Below are positions 1 to 6,121 of a DNA stretch of 64,000 bases, piece by piece. Location: the NCBI RefSeq assembly GCF_014212055.1, contig NZ_JACJVO010000028.1:165944-229943 (forward strand), written 5' to 3'. Every line of letters begins with the position of its first letter. Within the stretch, counting starts at the first letter, position 1. Under the pieces are notes generated by a model that had not been told where the DNA came from, ran no database searches, and saw only the letters and a program-made list of their open reading frames with translations. The translations under genes and the position numbers were made by a program. This stretch comes from Cohnella zeiphila (lineage in GTDB: Bacteria; Bacillota; Bacilli; Paenibacillales; Paenibacillaceae).

Positions 1-2
1 CG

Positions 3-389
3 TATTACGTTCCCTTCGCGGATTATGCTTATACCGCCCGCACGACGACAGGGAAAACGATCAAGCTTCGGGCGGTCGACCCGGACTACGCCAAGCAGGG
101 CAACGGGGACTACGCCGTCTTTCTCGGCGGCGATTTTCCTTCGGGAGAGATCGAGACCGGCAGCAAGAACGGCCGGAAGCTCCTGGTCGTCAAAGATTCC
201 TACGCGAATGCGTTGATTCCGTTTCTGATCCCGCACTTCGAGACGATCGGTTACATCGATCCGAGGTATTTCCACGGTCAACTGGCCGATTACGTCAAAC
301 GGCAAGGGATCACGGACGTTCTCTTCCTCGACAATTCCACGGTCGCCCGCACGAACGGCATGGCGAAGCTGATCGAAGGCATTTTATAA
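3..389 (+). CDS. DHHW family protein, C-terminal part (5' end outside window)
   Basis: The frame is open from the left edge and codes for 128 residues ending in TAA. Recognisable blocks are GNGDYAVFLGGD, VVKDSYANALIPFL, IDPRYF and DVLFLDN, which match the C-terminal half of DHHW-family proteins. These are extracytoplasmic SGNH-hydrolase-like proteins related to AlgX/DltD and are often encoded beside MBOAT O-acyltransferases for polymer acetylation. The D in KDSY sits where the family has its catalytic-domain Asp. The signal peptide and DHHW motif would lie upstream and cannot be seen. The stop codon touches the remnant of an unrelated oxidoreductase, so the original downstream neighbour has been lost. 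Confidence 0.75.
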   Translation, partial: YYVPFADYAYTARTTTGKTIKLRAVDPDYAKQGNGDYAVFLGGDFPSGEIETGSKNGRKLLVVKDSYANALIPFLIPHFETIGYIDPRYFHGQLADYVKRQGITDVLFLDNSTVARTNGMAKLIEGIL

Positions 390-790
390 AGCCCGATCCG
401 GACAATCGCGTGACATTGGCGGAGGAAAAGGACGAGTACGGCCTGCCCCACGCCAAAGTGACGTTCGGCTACGGGACAAAGACCGCAAGCTGATCGATCA
501 TGCGATCCGCAAGATGAGCGACATCATGGAGGCGGAGGGCGGCAAGCCGGAATTTGTCGTGCCCGATTCCGCCCATCTGATGGGCGGATGCCGCATGGGG
601 AGCGACCCCGCCTCCTCCGTCGTCAACTCGTGCGGGCAAACGCACGATATCGACAATCTGTTCGTCTGCGACGCCAGCCTATTCGTCACTTCGGGCGGAG
701 GCAATCCGACGAATACGGTCATGTCGCCGGCGCTCCGCACCGCGGATTTCATCAAGGAGAAAGCGAAACGGCTGGAACTGTCAATTTTCG
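389..790 (+). pseudogene. GMC oxidoreductase C-terminal remnant, frameshifted
   Basis: Homology to a GMC-family FAD oxidoreductase begins abruptly at the DHHW stop codon (KPDPDNRVTL...). It runs to HAKVTFGYG, then hits TGA unless the frame is shifted by one base near 473-481. In the other frame it continues as DRKLIDHAIRKM, HLMGGCRMG, DNLFVCDASLF and GGGNPTNTV, ending near AKRLEL. This is the conserved C-terminal block with the HLxGGCRMG and NPTNT motifs. The FAD-binding half is absent. With no N-terminus, a frameshift and no proper stop (the frame runs on antisense into the next gene to 1080), it is a decayed fragment. Confidence 0.85.
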
Positions 791-792
791 AC

Positions 793-1110
793 TCAAGTCA
801 TGCTTGCGTGTCGGGCCCGGATCTCTTCCCGGGCCTGATCGTTCATTCGGTCCGGCGTCCATTTCGGTTCCCATACGAGCTCAACCTCCGCCGCATGGAC
901 GCCGGGAACGGCCGAGGCGGCTGCCTTGACTTCCCGGACGATCTCGTCGGCGAGCGGACACTCGGGGATCGTCAGCGTCATCTCGATGCGCACGCGGCCG
1001 CCCTCGTCCGCCTTCAAACCGTACACCAGCCCAAGATCGACGATGTTCGCCCCCAGCTCTGGATCGATAACTTCCTCTAACGCCGCCCATACCGCATCTT
1101 CCGTACTCAC
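793..1110 (-). CDS. DUF59/MIP18 family metal-sulfur cluster assembly factor
   Basis: A small cytosolic protein of about 105 residues with the DUF59 core: EEVIDPELGANIVDLGLVY, then MTLTIPECPLADEI containing the conserved Cys, then VELVWEPKWTPDRM. The family includes SufT, PaaD-like and MIP18 proteins involved in Fe-S cluster assembly or transfer. Start choice is uncertain. ATG at 1119 abuts GGAAGGAG with no spacer, whereas GTG at 1110 lies 9 bases beyond it and is preferred. The gene stands alone, convergent with the GMC remnant. The family call is firm; the client protein is unknown. Confidence 0.85.
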   Translation of the reverse strand: MSTEDAVWAALEEVIDPELGANIVDLGLVYGLKADEGGRVRIEMTLTIPECPLADEIVREVKAAASAVPGVHAAEVELVWEPKWTPDRMNDQAREEIRARHASMT

Positions 1111-1274
1111 ACGCAGCATCTCCTTCCAAATGAGGTTCCCCGATAAGATAACCGTTTCCCTCCCGTTTTATGGCCGCGGAACCGACAGGGTCAGGTACCG
1201 ATAAACCGAGTTTTCCTTGGAATCGCCTACAGTTTCCGTAGAATCGCTTCTTATGGGAGAGGAGACGAATTTTC

Positions 1275-1322
1275 TATAATCAGGCTATTAAGTCAGAAAG
1301 GAGGAAAATGTAAGCGATTGCA
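1275..1322 (+). promoter_or_regulatory. Candidate promoter -10, start-stop mini-ORF and CcpA-like cre site
   Basis: TATAAT at 1275-1280 is a good -10, with only a weak -35. AAAGGAGG at 1298-1304 is followed by ATG TAA (1308-1313), a ribosome site serving a one-codon ORF. TGTAAGCGATTGCA at 1309-1322 matches the Bacillus cre consensus TGWAANCGNTNWCA at all but one position. It lies about 20-35 bases past the likely transcript start, where CcpA would block elongation. This suggests catabolite repression of the downstream glucanase; it is an inference from sequence only. Confidence 0.5.
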
Positions 1323-1385
1323 ATTGCTGGACTTACTCATTTGACAGGTATCTGCGTGACGAACCTTTTTCCAAGGAGGATTATG

Positions 1386-4300
1386 ATGCGCAACAAAATG
1401 GTCGCATGGCCGCTAATCGTTACGATGCTGGTTGCGAGCTTGTTCCTGGCCTTCGGCCCATCCGCCCCCGCTTCCGCGGACGGACCGAACCTCACGCCGG
1501 GCAAAGTCGTCACCGGAAGCGGCCAATCGCAAACGTACGCCCCGGACAATGTCAAAGACGGCAATGCCGCCACGTACTGGGAGAGCGCGAACAATGCGTT
1601 TCCGCAATGGATTCAAGTCGATCTGGGCGCGAGCGTAAACATCGACCGGATCGTGCTGAAGCTGCCCGCCGGATGGGGGGCGCGAACGCAGACGCTGGCG
1701 GTGCAAGGCAGCCCGAACGGAACGACGTTCGCCGACATCGTCGGCTCGGCGGGGTATGTATTCGATCCGTCGTCGGGCAATGCCGTCACGATCGATTTTT
1801 CGTCGACCGGCACGCGCTATGTGCGCCTGGCGTTTGCGGGCAACACGGGCTGGCCGGCGGCGCAGCTGTCCGAGCTGGAGATTTACGGCGATACTTCGAC
1901 GCCGCCGCCTTCGGGCACTTACGAGGCTGAAGCCGCCGCGTTGTCCGGCGGGGCGAAAGTGAACAACGACCATTCCGGCTACAGCGGAACGGGCTTCGTC
2001 GACGGCTACTGGACGCAAGGGGCAGCGACGACCTTTACGGTGAACGCTCCCGCGGCGGGCAATCGGGACGTAACGCTGAAATACGGCAACGCGTCCGGAA
2101 GCGCCAAGACCGTGAGCGTATACGTCAACGGGGCGAAAATCCGCCAGACGACGCTGCCCAGCCTGGCGAACTGGGATGCGTGGAGCACGAAGACGGAGAC
2201 GCTGAACCTTAACGCCGGCAGCAATACGATTGCCTACAAGTACGATGCGGGCGATTCCGGCAACGTCAACTTGGACCAGATTGCGGTGGCGACATCGGGT
2301 TCGACGCCGACGCCGACGCCGACGCCAACACCGACGCCAACACCGACGCCAACCCCAACACCGACGCCAACACCGACACCAACGCCAACGCCAACGCCGA
2401 CACCTCCTCCGGGCGGCAATATTGCGGTCGGCAAAACGATCTCGGCTTCCTCCAGTACGTTCACGTACGTTGCGGCGAACGCGAACGATAACGACGTGAA
2501 TACGTATTGGGAAGGGAACGGCAATCCGAGCACGCTGACGCTCGATTTCGGAGCGAATTATAACGTGACGTCGGTCGTGCTGAAGCTGAATCCCAATTCG
2601 GTCTGGGCGGCGCGCACGCAGACGATTCAAGTTCTCGGCCATAATCAGGATACGGCCTCATTCAGCAATCTCGTCTCCTCGCAGCAGTACTCGTTCGATC
2701 CGAACTCCGGGAACGCCGTGACGATTCCGGTGTCGGCGACCGCTTCGAGCTTACGTTTGAACTTCACGGCGAACACCGGCGCGCCGGGCGGGCAGGTCGC
2801 CGAGTTCCAGGTGTTCGGCACGCCGGCTCCGAACCCGGATCTGACGATTACCGGCATGACCTGGTCGCCGTCTTCGCCTGACGAGACGAGCGCGCTCACG
2901 CTGAACGCAACCGTCAAGAACAACGGAAACGCCGGCTCGTCGGCCACGACCGTCAACTTTTACTTGAACAACGAGAACGTAGGATCGGCGTCGGTCGGCG
3001 CGCTGGCCGCAGGCGCTTCCGCGACGGTGTCGGCGAACGTCTCCGCCAGAGCCGAAGGCACGTACCCGGCGAGCGCAAAAGTAGACGAGAACAACGCGGT
3101 GATCGAGCAGAACGAGGCGAACAACAGCTATGCGAGCCCGACCTCGCTCGTTGTCGTGCCCATCCAGAGCTCCGACCTGACGGGAACGGTCTCCTGGACG
3201 CCAAGCATGCCGACGGCAGGCAGTTCGGTTTCTTTCACCGTCACCTTGAAGAACCAGGGAACGATCGCGTCGTCCGGCGGATCGCACGGCGTGACGGTCG
3301 CGCTGAAGAACGCGTCCGGCGCCACCGTCCAGACGTTTACCGGTTCCTACAGCGGCGCGATCGCGGCGGGCGGTTCCGCACAGGTCGCCTTGCCGGGAAC
3401 GTGGACGGCGGCAAGCGGCAGCTACACGGCTACCGTCGCCGTGGCGCCGGATGCGAACGAAGCGGCCGTCAAGCAGGCGAATAACGTCGCCGCCTCGAAT
3501 CTGACCGTCTATTCGGCTCGCGGTGCCAGCGTGCCGTACAGTCGGTACGATACGGAGGACGCCACGCTAGGGGGCGGCGCCGTCTTGCGTTCCGCTCCGA
3601 CGTTCGATCAATCGCTGACCGCCTCGGAAGCTTCCGGCCAACTTTACGCGGCGCTTCCTTCGAACGGCTCCTATGCGCAATGGACGGTTAAGCCGGGCCA
3701 AGGCGGCGCGGGCGTCACGATGCGCTTCACGATGCCCGATTCGTCGGACGGCATGGGCCTGAACGGCTCTCTCGACGTCTACGTGAACGGCAGCAAAGTC
3801 AAGACGGTGTCGCTCACTTCCTACTTCAGCTGGCAGTATTTCTCGGGCGACATGCCCGCTGATACGCCAAGCGGAGGACGCCCGCTGTTCCGGTTCGACG
3901 AGACGCACTGGAAGCTGGAGACGCCGCTTCAGCCCGGCGACACGATCCGGATTCAGAAGGGCGGCAGCGACAGCCTGGAGTACGGCGTCGACTTCCTCGA
4001 GATCGAGCCGGTTCCCGCGGCGGTCGCCCGTCCGGCCAATTCCGTGACGGTGACGGATTACGGCGCGGTTGCGAATGACGGGCAGGACGACCTCACCGCA
4101 TTCAAAGCTGCGGTAAACGCCGCGGTCGCAGGCGGCAAAACGCTGTATATTCCCGCCGGAACGTTCAACCTGAACAACATGTGGGAGATCGGCTCCGTCA
4201 GCAGCATGATCAACAATCTTACCGTCACCGGCGCAGGCTTCTGGTATACGAACCTGCAGTTTACGAACGCGAACGCGGCATCGGGCGGCATTTCGCTCCG

Positions 4301-5222
4301 GATTACGGGCAAGCTCGACTTCAGCAACGTCTATATGAACTCGAACCTGCGGTCGCGCTATGGCCAGAACGCGATTTACAAAGGGTTCATGGACAATTTC
4401 GGAACGAATTCGGTCATTCACGACGTTTGGGTGGAACACTTCGAGTGCGGCTTCTGGGTCGGGGATTACGGGCATACCCCGGCGATCCACGCGGAAGGGC
4501 TGACGATCGAGAACAGCCGGATCCGCAACAACCTGGCCGACGGCGTCAACTTCGCTCAAGGAACGAGCCGCTCGACCGTGATCAACAGCAGCTTGCGCAA
4601 CAACGGGGACGACGCTCTGGCCGTCTGGACCAGCGACACGAACGGAGCGCCCGCGGGCGTGAGCAATACGTTCTCGTACAACACGATCGAGGACAACTGG
4701 CGCGCCGGCGGCATCGCATTCTTCGGAGGCAGCGGGCATCAGGCGGACCATAACGTGATCGTCGATTGCGTCGGCGGCTCCGGCATCCGGATGAACACGG
4801 TGTTCCCCGGCTACCACTTCCAGAACAATACCGGCATCGTGTTCTCGGACAACACGATCGTCCGCTGCGGCACGAGCAAGGATCTGTACAACGGCGAACG
4901 CGGGGCGATCGATCTGGAAGCGTCCAACGACGCCATCCGGAACGTGACGTTCACGAACATCGACATCGTCGACAGCCAGCGGGACGCGATCCAATTCGGT
5001 TACGGCGGCGGCTTCAGCAACATCGTGTTCAACAACGTCAACATCAACGGCACGGGGCTCGACGGGGTGACCACCTCGCGTTTCTCGGGACCGCATCCGG
5101 GGGCGGCCATCTTTACCTACACGGGCAACGGCTCCGCCACGTTCAACAACCTGACGACGAGCAACGTCGCGTATCCGAGCCTGTATTACGTTCAGAACGG
5201 CTTTAATCTGACCATCCAATGA
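1386..5222 (+). CDS. Secreted multidomain GH87 alpha-1,3-glucanase (mutanase/mycodextranase type)
   Basis: The 1278-residue protein starts at the ATG placed 6 bases after AAGGAGG; upstream in-frame ATGs lack good spacing. Order: signal peptide ending near ASA (about 1-31), discoidin/F5-8C domain (about 32-170), CBM6/35-like domain (about 178-300), Thr-Pro linker (about 308-339), second discoidin domain (about 343-481), CARDB-like regions (about 485-705), an unidentified region (about 715-878), and a right-handed beta-helix catalytic domain to the end. Order and length match Agl-KA/Agl-FH1-type enzymes that cut fungal or streptococcal alpha-1,3-glucan. Asp1052 and the Asp1075-Asp1076 pair (NNLADGVN, NNGDDALAV) have the spacing of the GH87 catalytic Asp triad. 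The gene is monocistronic. Confidence 0.88.
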   Translation: MRNKMVAWPLIVTMLVASLFLAFGPSAPASADGPNLTPGKVVTGSGQSQTYAPDNVKDGNAATYWESANNAFPQWIQVDLGASVNIDRIVLKLPAGWGARTQTLAVQGSPNGTTFADIVGSAGYVFDPSSGNAVTIDFSSTGTRYVRLAFAGNTGWPAAQLSELEIYGDTSTPPPSGTYEAEAAALSGGAKVNNDHSGYSGTGFVDGYWTQGAATTFTVNAPAAGNRDVTLKYGNASGSAKTVSVYVNGAKIRQTTLPSLANWDAWSTKTETLNLNAGSNTIAYKYDAGDSGNVNLDQIAVATSGSTPTPTPTPTPTPTPTPTPTPTPTPTPTPTPTPTPPPGGNIAVGKTISASSSTFTYVAANANDNDVNTYWEGNGNPSTLTLDFGANYNVTSVVLKLNPNSVWAARTQTIQVLGHNQDTASFSNLVSSQQYSFDPNSGNAVTIPVSATASSLRLNFTANTGAPGGQVAEFQVFGTPAPNPDLTITGMTWSPSSPDETSALTLNATVKNNGNAGSSATTVNFYLNNENVGSASVGALAAGASATVSANVSARAEGTYPASAKVDENNAVIEQNEANNSYASPTSLVVVPIQSSDLTGTVSWTPSMPTAGSSVSFTVTLKNQGTIASSGGSHGVTVALKNASGATVQTFTGSYSGAIAAGGSAQVALPGTWTAASGSYTATVAVAPDANEAAVKQANNVAASNLTVYSARGASVPYSRYDTEDATLGGGAVLRSAPTFDQSLTASEASGQLYAALPSNGSYAQWTVKPGQGGAGVTMRFTMPDSSDGMGLNGSLDVYVNGSKVKTVSLTSYFSWQYFSGDMPADTPSGGRPLFRFDETHWKLETPLQPGDTIRIQKGGSDSLEYGVDFLEIEPVPAAVARPANSVTVTDYGAVANDGQDDLTAFKAAVNAAVAGGKTLYIPAGTFNLNNMWEIGSVSSMINNLTVTGAGFWYTNLQFTNANAASGGISLRITGKLDFSNVYMNSNLRSRYGQNAIYKGFMDNFGTNSVIHDVWVEHFECGFWVGDYGHTPAIHAEGLTIENSRIRNNLADGVNFAQGTSRSTVINSSLRNNGDDALAVWTSDTNGAPAGVSNTFSYNTIEDNWRAGGIAFFGGSGHQADHNVIVDCVGGSGIRMNTVFPGYHFQNNTGIVFSDNTIVRCGTSKDLYNGERGAIDLEASNDAIRNVTFTNIDIVDSQRDAIQFGYGGGFSNIVFNNVNINGTGLDGVTTSRFSGPHPGAAIFTYTGNGSATFNNLTTSNVAYPSLYYVQNGFNLTIQ
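2306..2404 (+). repeat. Low-complexity Thr-Pro codon repeat (linker)
   Basis: About 16 tandem ACG/ACA/ACC-CCG/CCA/CCC codon pairs encode the Thr-Pro linker between the CBM6-like and second discoidin domains of the glucanase. It is a protein linker, not a DNA-level regulatory repeat. Copy number may vary between strains by slippage. Confidence 0.85.
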
Positions 5223-5329
5223 AATCGGAAAGTTTGATTATAGCCGTTTAGTCGCTTTCTCCCGCCGCCGCATGGTCGTACAATGAAGATGTCGGGCCCG
5301 ACAAATCTTCGCGAAAGGAGATGATCCCA

Positions 5330-5406
5330 TTGATCAACCATTCTGAGGTGATCTCCGCCTAGCGGAGGTCGCCTGTTATGGGGGGAGGCCGCAAGGCCTC
5401 CTTTTT
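5330..5406 (+). other. Tiny ORF, hairpin and intrinsic terminator (orphan short transcript)
   Basis: AAGGAGATGATCC (5315-5327) is a near-perfect complement of the 16S 3' end. TTG at 5330 then opens a 10-residue frame (MINHSEVISA) ending at TAG 5360-5362. The stop lies in the loop of a 9-bp hairpin (5350-5370). A second hairpin GGAGGCC-GCAA-GGCCTCC followed by TTTTT (5384-5406) is a clear intrinsic terminator. A possible -10 TACAAT is at 5279-5284. No gene follows within 180 bases, so this is not an obvious attenuator. It may be a small RNA, or serve as the glucanase terminator. Confidence 0.45.
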
Positions 5407-5437
5407 AAACCATTAAGAATTTATAAGTTCCCGGGGT

Positions 5438-5487
5438 CCCCGCAAAGTATCTGAGTGAGCTTCGAAGCTAAGCCCCACTTTGAGGGG
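5438..5487. repeat. 50-bp palindromic element with nested hairpin
   Basis: Arms CCCC-G-CAAAGT (5438-5448) and ACTTTG-A-GGGG (5477-5487) can pair over 10 bp. They enclose the perfect 12-base palindrome AGCTTCGAAGCT (5458-5469). There is no T-tract, so it is not a simple terminator. It may be an intergenic palindromic repeat or an RNA structure. Only one copy is present in this window. Confidence 0.45.
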
Positions 5488-5524
5488 TTAACCTAAAGTT
5501 TTGGATAAATCTCGCAAGAGAGCG

Positions 5525-5553
5525 TTGTAGAATGAAAAGGCTTTCGTTATACT
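5525..5553 (+). promoter_or_regulatory. Sigma-A promoter of the CD3324-ABC-DUF1854 operon
   Basis: TTGTAG (5525-5530) and TATACT (5548-5553) are separated by exactly 17 bases. The start site would be near 5560, giving a leader of about 190-250 bases before the first coding region. Confidence 0.6.
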
Positions 5554-5591
5554 GGAACCGTACACCGTTTCCAGGAAAGGGGATTTTCAAC

Positions 5592-5624
5592 ATGCGGAAA
5601 GCTGAAGAGGGGCGAACAAGCTAA
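5592..5624 (+). CDS. Putative 10-residue leader peptide
   Basis: ATG at 5592 lies 9 bases after AGGAAAGGGG, a strong ribosome site, and encodes MRKAEEGRTS then TAA. It sits between the operon promoter and an intrinsic terminator ahead of the first structural gene, the layout of translation-coupled attenuation. The CGAAC near its end (about 5612-5616) can pair with GTTCG in the 3' arm of the terminator. Translation is not demonstrated. Confidence 0.4.
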   Translation: MRKAEEGRTS

Positions 5625-5673
5625 CCGAATAGCGTTTCCCGTGGAAGTCCGTGCAATGGAATAGGTGGCGAAG

Positions 5674-5706
5674 AGCACGAGCCTTGCGTTCGTGTTTTTG
5701 TTTTTT
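5674..5706 (+). terminator. Intrinsic terminator in the operon leader (candidate attenuator)
   Basis: AGCACGAGC (5674-5682) pairs with GTTCGTGTT (5688-5696) in a 9-bp stem including two G-T pairs. The 5-base loop is followed by TTTGTTTTTT. It lies between the promoter at 5525 and the CD3324-family gene, so it would stop most transcripts unless relieved. Confidence 0.6.
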
Positions 5707-5745
5707 GAAGACGAATTTCATCCATACGAGAGGAGGAAGAAGTGC

Positions 5746-5850
5746 ATGAGCAAGGCACTGGAGGTACTGGCGATGACGAATGCCGTATTGTACGAGACGA
5801 AGGAGGGCCCGCTTGAACTACAAAAATGGGAGAGACGTGCTTCCCCCTAG
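5746..5850 (+). CDS. Small ORF, 34 residues, overlapping the next gene's start
   Basis: ATG follows GAGGAGG by 9 bases, a strong ribosome site. The frame MSKALEVLAMTN... overlaps the CD3324-family gene by 38 bases in another frame. It could be a real microprotein or a translation-coupling ORF. I recognise no family and the short length makes it doubtful. Confidence 0.3.
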   Translation: MSKALEVLAMTNAVLYETKEGPLELQKWERRASP

Positions 5851-6121
5851 TTTGTTGAAAGAATTGCAGAAGTACGTGAGCGGCGAGCTGGTTTACGTTC
5901 CGAAAGGAAACGAGCAGCGCGCCCGTTGGGGGGAAGTCAGCGGAACAAGGAAGCTGCTGGCGGAACGCAACAAGGAGATCTGCCGGTTGCACGCGGACGG
6001 GGCGACGATCTCCGAACTGGAGGGCCGGTACCATCTAACCGGCGAGAGCATTCGCAAGATTCTGTTCAAAACCCGGAGACAGCCGATGGTCGGCGGAGGA
6101 ATTCATGCCCATTCCAAGTAA
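5813..6121 (+). CDS. CD3324 family HTH protein (Mor-like)
   Basis: The start is TTG, placed 6 bases after AAGGAGG, giving 102 residues beginning MNYKNGRDVLPPSLL. Features match the short CD3324 family: LLKELQKYVSGELVYVPKGNEQRARWGEVSG, then LLAERNKEICRLHADGATISELEGRYHLTGESIRKIL, a C-terminal helix-turn-helix of the Mor/resolvase type. It is probably a DNA-binding protein. Its end overlaps the start of the ABC transporter gene by 17 bases, implying translational coupling, so it may regulate or serve that transporter. Function is inferred from context. Confidence 0.7.
   Translation: MNYKNGRDVLPPSLLKELQKYVSGELVYVPKGNEQRARWGEVSGTRKLLAERNKEICRLHADGATISELEGRYHLTGESIRKILFKTRRQPMVGGGIHAHSK

Noticed and set aside
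514..1080. 188-codon open frame as an intact gene
   Set aside because: Its first half is the frameshifted GMC C-terminus and its second half is antisense to the DUF59 gene; no start signal.
2306..2404. Short repeat array resembling CRISPR or a microsatellite regulator
   Set aside because: It is in frame and encodes a Thr-Pro linker; no spacers, no cas genes.
3567..5219. Long minus-strand open frame antisense to the glucanase (also 6183-8207, 22568-24400, 24500-27061, 43038-45206)
   Set aside because: Arg/His/Asp-rich shadow translations caused by high GC and codon bias; the opposite strand encodes clear protein families.
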